Assembly: GCA_965243185.1 (NCBI GenBank)
Contig: OZ251531.1
Location: 1,984,001 to 2,048,000, forward strand
Direction: 5' to 3'
DNA from: CBDBCU01 sp965243185
GTDB taxonomy: Bacteria; Chloroflexota; Dehalococcoidia; Lucifugimonadales; UBA3495
DNA: 64,000 nucleotides
Under the pieces are notes generated by a model, which was not told where the DNA came from, made no database searches, and worked only from the letters and a program-made list of their open reading frames with translations. Positions 8,440-16,502 of this stretch are shown here, in pieces. The translations under genes and the position numbers were made by a program. The first letter of the stretch is position 1; each line of letters begins with the position of its first letter.

Positions 8440-8610
8440 ATGGCACGCAAAAGCGCCGACATCCGGGGCGTCATTACCCTCCAGTGCAGCGACTGCCGGG
8501 AGCGCAACTACGCCACCGTCAAAAACCGCCGCAACGACACCCAGCGGCTGGAACTGCGGAAGTATTGCTCCCGCTGCCGGGTCCACAAGACCCACCGGGA
8601 AATCCGGTAG
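8440..8610 (+). CDS. rpmG: Ribosomal protein bL33
   Basis: This 56-residue ORF begins MARKSADIRGVITLQC. It contains two CxxC pairs (CSDC and CSRC), the zinc-binding form of bL33, and ends with KYCSRCRVHKTHREIR. Its place between tuf and secE is the classical one. An AGGGAG ribosome-binding site precedes the ATG. Confidence 0.96.
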   Translation: MARKSADIRGVITLQCSDCRERNYATVKNRRNDTQRLELRKYCSRCRVHKTHREIR

Positions 8611-8622
8611 GCCGGGCCCGTT

Positions 8623-8868
8623 ATGGCGCGGGTAGCCCGTCAAGGCCAGTCTCCGGTCACACCCGGCAGCGTGGGCCGGGTCAGCCCGGTGCGCTTCCTC
8701 CAAGAGGTGATTGAGGAACTCCGCAAGTCGGTTTGGCCCAGCAAAGAGGAAACCGCCCGGCTTACCGCCATTGTCATCGCGCTGTCGGTAGTCATCGGTT
8801 TCTTTCTCGGCGGCCTCGACCGCGTATTCGCCGAACTGTTCAACCGGGTGATTTTCCGGCTGTTCTAG
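8623..8868 (+). CDS. secE: Preprotein translocase subunit SecE
   Basis: The 81-residue protein carries the SecE core: RFLQEVIEELRKSVWPSKEE amphipathic helix, then one transmembrane segment (AIVIALSVVIGFFLGGLDRVF). It clamps SecY in the SecYEG channel. It starts 12 bp after rpmG and lies upstream of nusG, as in most bacteria. Single-span SecE is the usual short form. Confidence 0.95.
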   Translation: MARVARQGQSPVTPGSVGRVSPVRFLQEVIEELRKSVWPSKEETARLTAIVIALSVVIGFFLGGLDRVFAELFNRVIFRLF

Positions 8869-8984
8869 GTTTGCTCCTCACCGGGGCCGCGGAACCGGGA
8901 CGCAACCCCGGCGGCATCGCCCCGGAACCCTTAACGCCGTCCGACCGTGGCCTCCGCCACGGTTCGGTTCAGGCAGGATTACTG

Positions 8985-9572
8985 ATGACCACGGAAACGG
9001 AAGTAACCGAACTCGCCGCCGTCGAGCGGGATGACGCCCTCTGGTACATCATCCATACCTATTCCGGGCAAGAGGAACGGGTCGAGCGCAACCTCAACTC
9101 CCGCATCAAAAGTATGGAGATGGAGGACCGTATCCTGACGGTGGAGATACCGGTCGAGCGGGAAACCGTGCTCAAGGATGGGCAGCGGCAAGAGGAAGTG
9201 CGGAAACGCTTCCCCGGCTATGTGCTGGTCCAGATGGTGATGGACGATGAAAGCTGGTATGTAGTGCGGCAGACGCCGGGTGTAACCGGCTTCATCTCCA
9301 GCGAGGATGACAGCGACAGCCGGGCCAAGCCGGTGCCGCTGAACCCCGCCGAAGTGGAACTTATGCGGAACATCGCCCCCGGCGGCCCGACCCGGGTCAA
9401 AATCGGCCTGCAACGGGGCGACACGGTGCGGATTGTCGAAGGGCCGTTCGTGGACTTCGTCGGCGCGATCGGCGATGTCGATGAACACAAAGGCAAAGTG
9501 CGGGTGCTGGTCTCCTTCTTTGGCCGGGAAACCCCGGTTGAACTCGACTTCCTGCAAGTGGAGCGTACTTAA
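8985..9572 (+). CDS. nusG: Transcription termination/antitermination protein NusG
   Basis: The 195-residue product has the NGN domain (ALWYIIHTYSGQEERVERNL ... RFPGYVLVQM) and a C-terminal KOW domain (GDTVRIVEGPFVDFVGAIGDVD). It binds RNA polymerase and links it to Rho or ribosomes. ATG at 8985 was chosen because the NGN domain begins shortly after; the open frame extends upstream to 8733 but overlaps secE. A GC hairpin (8945-8962, CCGTGGC/GCCACGG) lies in the 116-bp gap just before the gene. Confidence 0.96.
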   Translation: MTTETEVTELAAVERDDALWYIIHTYSGQEERVERNLNSRIKSMEMEDRILTVEIPVERETVLKDGQRQEEVRKRFPGYVLVQMVMDDESWYVVRQTPGVTGFISSEDDSDSRAKPVPLNPAEVELMRNIAPGGPTRVKIGLQRGDTVRIVEGPFVDFVGAIGDVDEHKGKVRVLVSFFGRETPVELDFLQVERT

Positions 9573-9703
9573 AAGGGTACCTAAAGCGGTTGGCCGCCGG
9601 CAGCGGCGCGGGCCGCTCCAGCTATAGGGTTGTCCCTACATTCGGGATTGACTGGTTGATTGCCGATTAACCTAGTCAGTCCCCGGCGCGAGGAGAAATC
9701 AGG

Positions 9704-10132
9704 GTGGCAAAAAAAGTCCGGGCAGTCATCAAACTGCAACTGGAAGCGGGCAAGGCAACGCCCGCCCCGCCGGTCGGCCCGGCCCTGGGTCAGCACGGCG
9801 TCAACATTATGAGCTTCGTCAAAGAGTATAACGAGCGCACTTCCGCCCAGGCCGGCACCATCGTTCCGGTGCATCTGACGGTGTTCGAAGACCGCTCCTT
9901 TACCTTTGTTACCCGCACGCCCCCGGCTTCAGACCTGCTGCGCCGGGCTGCCGGCGTTGAAAAGGGCGCCGGAGACTTCCGCCAGGGCCGGGCCGGCGCC
10001 ATCAGCCAGGACACCCTGCGCGAAATCGCCGAAACCAAGCTCAAAGACCTGAACGCCAATTCGGTAGAACAGGCTATGTCCATCATCGCCGGCACCGCCC
10101 GCAGTATGGGCATCGCCGTGGAAGGGGATTAA
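9704..10132 (+). CDS. rplK: Ribosomal protein uL11
   Basis: The 142-residue protein starts with GTG after GAGGAGAAATCAGG and reads AKKVRAVIKLQLEAGKATPAPPVGPALGQHGVN, the invariant uL11 N-terminus. The C-terminal rRNA-binding domain follows (SDLLRRAAGVEKGAGD). It forms the GTPase-associated centre with 23S rRNA. The 131-bp gap after nusG has no clear terminator. It is followed by rplA at 5 bp. Confidence 0.97.
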   Translation: MAKKVRAVIKLQLEAGKATPAPPVGPALGQHGVNIMSFVKEYNERTSAQAGTIVPVHLTVFEDRSFTFVTRTPPASDLLRRAAGVEKGAGDFRQGRAGAISQDTLREIAETKLKDLNANSVEQAMSIIAGTARSMGIAVEGD

Positions 10133-10137
10133 CCGCT

Positions 10138-10851
10138 ATGCCCAAGCACAGCCGCCGCTATGCCAGCGTCGCCGAGCGGGTGGAGCCGGATAAGGCTTAC
10201 GCCCCCCGGGAAGCCATTGACCTGCTCAAGGAACTGGCGAACACCAAGTTCGACGAAACTATGGAAGTCCACCTGCGAACCAGCGCCGACCCGCGCCACG
10301 CCGACCAGATGGTGCGGAATGTCGCCGTCCTGCCCAACGGCTTGGGCAAGCAAATCCGGGTGTTGGTCTTTACCAGCGGCGAAGGCGCGGACATCGCCCG
10401 CCAAGCCGGCGCCGATTATGTGGGCGATGATGATCTCATTGCCCAGATTGAGGACGGCTGGCTGGATTTTGAGGTAGGCTTGGCGACCCCGGAAATTATG
10501 CCCAAAATCGGCAAACTGGGCCGTATCCTGGGCCGCCGCGGCCTGATGCCCAACCCCCGCACCGGCACAATGGTGCCGCCCCGGGACTTGGGCCGGGTCA
10601 TTGCCGAATCCAAAGCCGGCCGCTTGGAATACCGCACCGACCGCACCGCCATTATCCACTCCCCCTTTGGCAAAGCCAGCTTTGAGACCGACCAACTGCT
10701 GGAAAACCTGGCGGTGTTGACCGACTCCATCGTCCGCGCCAAGCCGGCGGCGGTCAAGGGCGCCTTCCTGCGTTCCGGCTACCTCTCCTCCTCGATGGGC
10801 CCCAGCATCCCCCTTGACCTCAACGCCCTGCAAGCCCTGAAACCGGACTAG
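10138..10851 (+). CDS. rplA: Ribosomal protein uL1
   Basis: The 237-residue protein has the L1 core with the conserved segment GRRGLMPNPRTGTMV and the ending GAFLRSGYLSSSMGPSIPLD. It forms the L1 stalk and in many bacteria represses its own mRNA. It begins 5 bp after rplK, so the two are one transcript. Length is normal. Confidence 0.97.
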   Translation: MPKHSRRYASVAERVEPDKAYAPREAIDLLKELANTKFDETMEVHLRTSADPRHADQMVRNVAVLPNGLGKQIRVLVFTSGEGADIARQAGADYVGDDDLIAQIEDGWLDFEVGLATPEIMPKIGKLGRILGRRGLMPNPRTGTMVPPRDLGRVIAESKAGRLEYRTDRTAIIHSPFGKASFETDQLLENLAVLTDSIVRAKPAAVKGAFLRSGYLSSSMGPSIPLDLNALQALKPD

Positions 10852-10927
10852 GCCGCCGGCCGGGGCTTGACGACAGCCCGAACCGCCGCCATAATTACGC
10901 TACCACCACAAAAGAGAGGGTTCGCTG

Positions 10928-11119
10928 ATGGCATCTCTGGAGGAACGGGTCAGCCGGCTGGAAGGCGGTCAAGAGCATCTGGCTACTAAAGCCGACTTGG
11001 CCAACACGAAAGCCGAAATAATCAAGTGGGTAGTTGGAGTCGGTATCGGCGTTGGCCTCGGCGTCGTTACCCTGACCAGCTCCATCACCCTCGCCGCCCT
11101 GCGGATTATGCTGAACTAG
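10928..11119 (+). CDS. Small coiled-coil plus single transmembrane helix protein (copy 1)
   Basis: This 63-residue protein has a short coiled coil (MASLEERVSRLEGGQEHLATKADL) followed by one membrane segment (VVGVGIGVGLGVVTLTSSITLAALRIM). The coil-then-TM layout resembles DUF1640/haemolysin XhlA-like small proteins, but I do not recognise a specific family. AGAGAGGG precedes the ATG. It sits between rplA and rplJ, normally adjacent, and is followed by a near-identical copy, so this is a tandem duplication inserted in the ribosomal operon. Confidence 0.8.
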   Translation: MASLEERVSRLEGGQEHLATKADLANTKAEIIKWVVGVGIGVGLGVVTLTSSITLAALRIMLN

Positions 11120-11183
11120 GCGGGGTCGACGCGTCAGCAACCGGCCATAACTGCCCCATCACTACAACGGAGAGGGTTTGCTG

Positions 11184-11393
11184 ATGGCATCTCTGGAGGA
11201 ACGGGTCAGCCGGCTGGAAGGCGGTCAAGAGCATCTGGCTACCAAAGCTGACTTGGCCGAAGCGAAAGCCGAACTGAAGGCTGACATCGCGAAGTCGAAG
11301 GTCGAAACCATCAAGTGGGTAGTTGGAATCGGTCTCGGGGTCGTAGCCCTGAACAGTTCCATCACCCTTACCGCCCTGCGGTTGATGAGCTAA
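11184..11393 (+). CDS. Small coiled-coil plus single transmembrane helix protein (copy 2)
   Basis: The first 25 residues are the same as copy 1 (10928-11119), and the DNA upstream, including the ribosome-binding site and CTGATGGCATCTCTGGAGG, is also shared. The coil is longer by a KAELKADIAKSKVE insertion, giving 69 residues; the membrane helix is VVGIGLGVVALNSSITLTALRLM. ATG at 11184 is preferred to an in-frame TTG six bases upstream. Function unknown; a recent duplication is evident. Confidence 0.8.
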   Translation: MASLEERVSRLEGGQEHLATKADLAEAKAELKADIAKSKVETIKWVVGIGLGVVALNSSITLTALRLMS

Positions 11394-11469
11394 TCGGTAC
11401 ACCGGCAAGCCCAAACAAACCCGGAACCTGGACCCAACACAACCGAATAAACCCCGCATACGCCGTAGA

Positions 11470-11626
11470 AACCCGGTCTCTGGTCAAGAGGTAATGGCCC
11501 CCTAGTATTGGGCCGCCGGCCGAGGCGCAGCCGCATTGCCGCAACTACCGCGCATCACAGCGCGCCGCCGGCTCTCCCTGCGCCCCAACTATGGGCGTGG
11601 GGAATTGTTTTATAAGGAGGTACGCC
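11470..11626 (+). promoter_or_regulatory. Possible L10 leader/attenuator upstream of rplJ
   Basis: The untranslated stretch before rplJ contains several GC-rich inverted repeats (two GCCGCCGGC blocks, CGCCC/GGGCG at about 11580-11597). The last hairpin is followed by AATTGTTTT and then the rplJ ribosome-binding site. Bacterial rplJL mRNAs often carry an L10-binding leader here. The position and folds fit, but I did not match the consensus. Confidence 0.4.
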
Positions 11627-12175
11627 TTGCCGACACCGGCTAAAGTAGAGCGCGTGGCGGAACTGAAGGACAAACTGGAACGCTGTTCCATTGCCCTCAC
11701 CGCCGGCTATTCTGGCATCCCGGTGAACGCGATGACCGACCTGCGCCGCCGTATGCGGGACGCCGGCGTGGAGTTCGTCGTGGTCAAGAATACCTTGGTC
11801 AATCTGGCCGCCGCGGATGCCCAGGTTCCCCAATTCCGGGACATCGTGGCAGGGCCGACGGCGATTGCTTTCGGCTACGATGACCCGGTGGATGTGGCCC
11901 GCGCCGTCAACGACTACATTCGGGCGACCCGCTCCCCGCTGGCGATCCGCGGGGCCGTCCTCAGCGGCGGCGCAACCCTGCCCCCGGCCGAAGTGGAGCG
12001 ATTGGCTGCCCTGCCCGGCAAACCCCAAATGCTGGCTAACCTGCTCGGCCAGATGCAGGCCCCCATCCAACGGCTGCTGGGTGTCCTGAACGGGCCGCTG
12101 CAAAACCTGGACGGCTTGCTGCAAGCCCGCATCCGCCAGTTGGAGGAGGAAAGCCAGCCGGCCGCCGCTGAATAA
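11627..12175 (+). CDS. rplJ: Ribosomal protein uL10
   Basis: The 182-residue protein reads PTPAKVERVAELKDKLERC at its start, with the uL10 signature GIPVNAMTDLRRRMRDAGVEFVVVKNTL. It anchors the L7/L12 stalk. The start is TTG at 11627, six bases after a perfect AAGGAGG; an in-frame ATG at 11591 would place the Shine-Dalgarno inside the gene. rplL follows in the same transcript. Confidence 0.95.
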   Translation: MPTPAKVERVAELKDKLERCSIALTAGYSGIPVNAMTDLRRRMRDAGVEFVVVKNTLVNLAAADAQVPQFRDIVAGPTAIAFGYDDPVDVARAVNDYIRATRSPLAIRGAVLSGGATLPPAEVERLAALPGKPQMLANLLGQMQAPIQRLLGVLNGPLQNLDGLLQARIRQLEEESQPAAAE

Positions 12176-12251
12176 GCGGAGATTTACCCCCGGAAACCGA
12201 AACGGGGACAACAACGTCCCCATCCCGCAGCAACCAACAAAAGGAGGCATT

Positions 12252-12647
12252 ATGGCTACCCTGACCAAGGATGAACTGTTGTCCGCCATCAAGGAGATGA
12301 ACGTCCTGGAGTTGTCCGACCTGGTGAAGGCTCTGGAGGATGAGTTCGGCATTACCGCCGCCGCCCCGGTAGCCGTAGCCGCCGCGCCGATGGCCGGCGG
12401 CGCCGCGGTCGAAGCTGCCCCCGCCGAGGAGGAAAAGACCGAGTTCGACGTCCGCTTGCAGGAAATCGGCCCCAACAAGATTAACGTCATCAAGGCTGTC
12501 CGGGAAATCACTTCCCTGGGCCTGCGCGAAGCCAAAGAACTGGTCGAGTCCGCCCCGGCCCGGGTCAAGGAAGGCATCGCCAAGGACGAGGCGGAAAGCG
12601 CCAAGTCCAAGCTCGAGGAAGCCGGCGCCGTGGTCGAAGTGGCCTAG
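12252..12647 (+). CDS. rplL: Ribosomal protein bL12 (L7/L12)
   Basis: The 131-residue stalk protein has an N-terminal dimerisation helix (LSDLVKALEDEFGITAAAP), an Ala-rich hinge, and the conserved C-terminal domain (EKTEFDVRLQEIGPNKINVIKAVREITSLGLREAKELVE). It recruits translation factors. An AAAGGAGG site precedes ATG. It is the last gene of the transcript: a terminator follows within 35 bp and rpoB is absent. Confidence 0.97.
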   Translation: MATLTKDELLSAIKEMNVLELSDLVKALEDEFGITAAAPVAVAAAPMAGGAAVEAAPAEEEKTEFDVRLQEIGPNKINVIKAVREITSLGLREAKELVESAPARVKEGIAKDEAESAKSKLEEAGAVVEVA

Positions 12648-12678
12648 CCCGGTCTTTCCCGATTAGCGGCTGACCAAA

Positions 12679-12716
12679 TGCCGGGGCGGGTTTAATGCCC
12701 ACCCCGGCAATTTTTG
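12679..12716 (+). terminator. Rho-independent terminator after rplL
   Basis: TGCCGGGG and CCCCGGCA form an 8-bp stem with an inner GGGTTTAATGCCC hairpin, followed by AATTTTTG. It ends the tuf-to-rplL run. Confidence 0.88.
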
Positions 12717-12823
12717 TTCACGCCTTTGCCCGGTTTCCTTAGGCCGCACACCGCCCGGAGCCATTAAAAGACCCTGGGGCGTGTGCTACAATGGCCTCAA
12801 CTATTCCAGGCAGGAGTTGGCAA

Positions 12824-13186
12824 ATGAACGAACTTTATCGGGAGAAATGCGTAGCCTGCCGGCGGGATTCCCCGGCGGTTACGGCGGCGGAAATCGGGGA
12901 ACTGCATCCGACGGTAGCCGAGTGGGCAATGTTGACGGACGGGGGCATCCCCAAGCTGGATCGGGTATTCAGCTTTCGGAACTTTCAGCAGGCTTTGGCT
13001 TTTACCAACGCCGTAGGCGAGTTGGCCGAGGCGGAAGGGCATCATCCCCGGGTCGTTACCGAATGGGGACGGGTCGGCGTAACCTGGTGGACGCACAAGA
13101 TTCGGAACCTGCACCGCAACGATTTCATTATGGCCGCCAAGACCGACCGGCTCTATCAGGAACTAGCGGCCGCCGGCACGGAGTAG
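12824..13186 (+). CDS. phhB: Pterin-4a-carbinolamine dehydratase
   Basis: The 120-residue enzyme dehydrates 4a-hydroxy-tetrahydropterin. The active-site pattern EGHHPRVVTEWGRVGVTWWTHKIRNLHRNDF is complete. An N-terminal CVACRRD extension is seen in many bacterial members and is sometimes thought to assist molybdopterin metabolism. ATG at 12824 follows GGCAGGAG. The next gene starts 6 bp downstream, so they are cotranscribed. Confidence 0.92.
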   Translation: MNELYREKCVACRRDSPAVTAAEIGELHPTVAEWAMLTDGGIPKLDRVFSFRNFQQALAFTNAVGELAEAEGHHPRVVTEWGRVGVTWWTHKIRNLHRNDFIMAAKTDRLYQELAAAGTE

Positions 13187-13192
13187 GCGGCG

Positions 13193-14215
13193 ATGCGGGT
13201 CATTTATCCCTTGAGCAACCGGGATGTGCGGGCCGTAGCCGCGGAAGCGGCGTGGGCTGAAAGTATGGGCTATGACGGAGTTGCCAGCAGCGATACCGCC
13301 CACGACCCCTTTCTGGCGTTGACCTTGGCCGCCACGGCCACGGCGCGGGTTACTCTGGAAACCCATGTTGCCATCGCCTTCCCCCGTTCCCCGATGGTCG
13401 TAGCCTATACCGCCCGGGACTTGCAGGATTTGTCCGGCGGCCGGTTTCGGCTGGGCTTGGGAACGCAGGTTAAAGGGCATATTGAACGGCGGTTTGCCAC
13501 CCCTTGGGAGTCGCCCGGCCCCAAACTGCGGGAATATATTCAAGCCCTGCGCCACATCTGGCAAAGTTGGGATAACGGGGAACGGTTGGATTTTCAAGGA
13601 AAGTTCTACCGCTTTTCCCTGATGACGCCCTTTTTCAGTCCGGGGCCGGGACAAAATCCGCCGCCGCCAATTTTCAATGCGGCCGTGAACGGCTACAACT
13701 GCCGGGTAGCCGGGGAAGTGAGCGACGGGCTGGTACTGCATACCTTTACCTCGGCGGAATATGTGCGGCAGGTAGTAAAGCCCAACATTGCCGCCGGCGC
13801 GGCAAAAGCCGGCCGCAACCCGGCCGATATTAAAGTGAACGGCGGCGGGTTTATCGTTACCGGCGGCAGCCGGGCGGCGCTGCAAGCGGCGACCGCCGAA
13901 ACCCGGCGGCGCATTGCCTTTTACGCCTCGACCCGCACCTACTTTCCGGTGCTGGAGTGTCACGGCTTTACCGAAATCGGGCAGCGGCTACACCAGTTAT
14001 CTTTGGAAGGCAAATGGGATGAAATGGGCCGGCTGGTCACCGCTGAAATGCTGGACACTTTTGCGGTAGTTGGCGAATATGACGAAATCGCCGATCAGCT
14101 GCTGGCGCGCTACCGGGGACTGGTGGACGAGGTAAGCCTGTCGGTAGCCACCGACGGCGCTGCCGATGTGGCCGAAGTGCGGCGTATAATCCGCCGCTTG
14201 CAGGCAGCGGGGTAG
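13193..14215 (+). CDS. LLM-class F420-dependent oxidoreductase (luciferase-like, TIGR03617-type)
   Basis: The 340-residue protein has the bacterial luciferase/F420 TIM-barrel: MRVIYPLSNRDVRAVAAEAAWAESMGYDGV at the start, VALETHV-like strand with AFPRSPM, then DLSGGRFRLGLGTQVKGHIERRF, the pattern I associate with TIGR03617. It would use F420 or FMN to oxidise an unknown substrate. LLM enzymes are amplified in Chloroflexota. It overlaps the end of a phhB operon and converges with a PIG-L gene 17 bp away. Confidence 0.9.
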   Translation: MRVIYPLSNRDVRAVAAEAAWAESMGYDGVASSDTAHDPFLALTLAATATARVTLETHVAIAFPRSPMVVAYTARDLQDLSGGRFRLGLGTQVKGHIERRFATPWESPGPKLREYIQALRHIWQSWDNGERLDFQGKFYRFSLMTPFFSPGPGQNPPPPIFNAAVNGYNCRVAGEVSDGLVLHTFTSAEYVRQVVKPNIAAGAAKAGRNPADIKVNGGGFIVTGGSRAALQAATAETRRRIAFYASTRTYFPVLECHGFTEIGQRLHQLSLEGKWDEMGRLVTAEMLDTFAVVGEYDEIADQLLARYRGLVDEVSLSVATDGAADVAEVRRIIRRLQAAG

Positions 14216-14232
14216 TCGTCCGTTCAACCGTT

Positions 14233-14985
14233 TCAGACATTAAAGAGCCGCCACTCGAGGGAGTTGGGGTGAAAGTTGATGCGGCGGAAACCCTCGGCAT
14301 GGGCCAAGCCGACCGGTTCACCCTGGCGGGCGGTGCTGCTTTTGATGCGCTCGAGTCGTTCCTCAGGGGTGCGGCTGGTCATCTGGCTGGCGTGGCGGCC
14401 GAGGGATTCGGATTTCATTTCAAGGTAGCCGTCAACATCGATAAAGACATCGGCAGCCTCAGTTCCCCACAGGTAGGCGGCGGTAACCCGGTGCGGTTGC
14501 AGCCCTTCCTGACTGATTTGCTCCGGGAATTGGTTATAGCTCCAAGCGTAGGTATAAGCGGCGTCGATGGCAACCTGCCCGCTGACCCGGTGGTCGCGGT
14601 GGGTGTGGCTTTTGCTGCGGTAGGGGTCGATGCAGAAAAGGATTTCGGGGCGATGGCGGCGGATTGCCCGGACTACTTGGCCGCGGAACTGCATAGTGTC
14701 CTCTAAAGCGCCGTCGGGATGGCGCAGAAAGACCACTTCCTTGACGCCCAAGTAATCCGCGGCGTCTTGCTGTTCTCGTTCCCGGATGGCGGCCAAGGCC
14801 GCCGGGTTCATCGTCCGGTCGGCGGTGCCTTTGTCGCCGTTGGTACAGAGGGCTACTACGATTTGGGTGGCGGATTCTTTAATCCACTTGGCCATAGTAG
14901 CGCCGCAGCCGCCCTCGGCGTCATCGGGATGGGGCGTAACGACCAGGGCGCGGCGCGGCGGGTTGGTGATAATTTCCATTGCCAT
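14233..14985 (-). CDS. PIG-L family LmbE-like deacetylase
   Basis: The 250-residue zinc-dependent N-deacetylase has the metal motif VVTPHPDDAEGGCGATMAKW (HPDD) and a distal HTHRDHRVSGQ histidine cluster. LmbE enzymes remove N-acetyl groups from sugar conjugates such as GlcNAc-PI or mycothiol precursors; the substrate is unknown. The start at 14985 follows AGGAGGT; an in-frame ATG six bases later is also possible. A second family member is at 58431-59141. Confidence 0.9.
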   Translation of the reverse strand: MAMEIITNPPRRALVVTPHPDDAEGGCGATMAKWIKESATQIVVALCTNGDKGTADRTMNPAALAAIREREQQDAADYLGVKEVVFLRHPDGALEDTMQFRGQVVRAIRRHRPEILFCIDPYRSKSHTHRDHRVSGQVAIDAAYTYAWSYNQFPEQISQEGLQPHRVTAAYLWGTEAADVFIDVDGYLEMKSESLGRHASQMTSRTPEERLERIKSSTARQGEPVGLAHAEGFRRINFHPNSLEWRLFNV

Positions 14986-15113
14986 AGTTGGGGCTGACCT
15001 CCTAGTCGCGTGCTGGCCGCGCTGCCGCCGGATGGCAATGCCGGCCATTGACGGCGGACGGCTTAATGCCGGGCATGATTGATTACTCCGGCGCGGACGG
15101 CTTGGCTCCGCCG

Positions 15114-16316
15114 CTACCAGAGGGAGTTGATGGTTTGCTGGGCGCGGGGGCTGGGAAAGGCGGCGCGCACTGTCGGCAAAGGCGTTGGCGGCATAGCGCC
15201 GTAAATCTTATGATGGCCGTCGACGATGTTGACCGGACTCTCCAATACTATTTGATTCAGCCGCTGGAGGCCGGCGATGAATTCGCTTTCGTCGAGGGTG
15301 CGGTAGAGCTGGTAGAACAGGAGGTGTCCGAAGTAGTAGGCGCATTGCGGGTCGCTGCGGTCGCTGGACAGCCACGGGCCGATGCGCTGGTAGCCATCAC
15401 ATTCCGGCTGTCCATCGTTGATGACCGGGCCCAAAGCCAAGCCGCGTTCGGCGCCGTGCCATTGGTAGCGCAGATAATCCTCGACAAAAACCGCCGTCCC
15501 CTCGCGGAGCAGTATCGAAGTGGAGTTGAAGTGGTAGTGGGTTAGCTCGTGGGTCAGGGTGGTTTCCAGGCAGTATTCGGCGGCGGCGCATTGGGAAGTA
15601 ATCTCGATATGGCCGCGATAGAAGGCTCCCGCAAATTCATCAGTCGGCGAAACAAAGACGAGGCGGATGGTCCGGGTGGGATAGGGGATGCCGAGGTAAT
15701 CCTCGACAGCGCGGGCGGTGCGTTCCAGGGTGTCCATAGCATAGGGGGCGATTTGGGCACCGCCGGCGGCCCCGCGGGCAATGAGGAACATAACATCGCC
15801 GGTCAAAGGCAGCGTAACCGTCCGGCGCTCGATGGCGGCACTGGTGGCCAGCCAGTCGAAGGTGTCGAGGGTAGCGGCCGCGCATTCGTTGAACCCGTCG
15901 CTGTTGATGGCTTCCGGGGCGCGCTTGATCCAGTAGTCATCGTAGCAGCGGAGATAGCGGAACTGCTCCGGGGCCGGCGTCGCGGTGGGATAGGGCGTGT
16001 AGGTAGGGCGCGGCGTAGCCGTAGGGTAGGGCGTCCCGGTAGGTGCCGGAATAGTCGTAAAAACCTCTACTTCTACCGGCACTTCGTGGATGATTTCCTC
16101 CACCACCGGCACCGGGACCTCGACCGGCACTTTTACCTCGCGGATAACTTCCACTTCGCGAATGATTTCTACCGGCTCCGGCGTGAGGGCCGGCACCTCG
16201 CGGATAATTTCTACTTGCCGTTCGATGATAACCGGCGTGGGCGCGTTTTCCCCTTGACCGCAGGCGGTTAGGGCGGCGACGAGGGCAAGCAGGGGGGCAA
16301 GGATGGTTGTTTTCAT
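15114..16316 (-). CDS. Predicted lipoprotein zinc metallopeptidase (HELTH) with Val-Glu-Pro stalk
   Basis: The 400-residue precursor has a lipoprotein signal (MKTTILAPLLALVAALTACGQ). A repetitive charged stalk rich in EIIREVEVIREV and VPVEVPVPV follows, then a Pro/Thr-rich linker (PYPTATPRPTYTPYPTATP) and a globular domain. That domain carries TLTHELTHYHFNS, a gluzincin-like HExxH, with EGTAVFVEDY downstream as the probable third ligand. It would be surface-anchored; the substrate is unknown. An ORF extension to 16496 was rejected because it only translates a palindromic repeat. Confidence 0.8.
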   Translation of the reverse strand: MKTTILAPLLALVAALTACGQGENAPTPVIIERQVEIIREVPALTPEPVEIIREVEVIREVKVPVEVPVPVVEEIIHEVPVEVEVFTTIPAPTGTPYPTATPRPTYTPYPTATPAPEQFRYLRCYDDYWIKRAPEAINSDGFNECAAATLDTFDWLATSAAIERRTVTLPLTGDVMFLIARGAAGGAQIAPYAMDTLERTARAVEDYLGIPYPTRTIRLVFVSPTDEFAGAFYRGHIEITSQCAAAEYCLETTLTHELTHYHFNSTSILLREGTAVFVEDYLRYQWHGAERGLALGPVINDGQPECDGYQRIGPWLSSDRSDPQCAYYFGHLLFYQLYRTLDESEFIAGLQRLNQIVLESPVNIVDGHHKIYGAMPPTPLPTVRAAFPSPRAQQTINSLW

Positions 16317-16325
16317 TTTACTTAT

Positions 16326-16472
16326 CGTCATTCCCGTGAAAACGGGAATCCAGAGTCCCCGGGCTTTCTGGATTCCCACTTTCGTGGGAATGACGGTTGC
16401 GGCGCCTGGATTCCCGCTTTCGGGGGAAGGACGGTTGCTCCCACTGGATTCCCGCTTTCGGGGGAAGGACGG
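16326..16472. repeat. Cluster of four palindromic repeats (REP-like)
   Basis: Four 27-29 bp units of the type CGTCATTCCCG..CGGGAATCCAG occur in alternating orientation at about 16326-16353, 16368-16396, 16406-16434 and 16444-16472. Single copies recur elsewhere in the window. Each forms a short stem-loop. Confidence 0.85.
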
Positions 16473-16502
16473 GTTCGATAATCGGGCCGCTCCCAAGCCG
16501 GC

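Noticed and set aside
16326..16472. Short CRISPR array
   Set aside because: Units are palindromic, alternate in orientation and have no equal spacers, and no cas genes are present.
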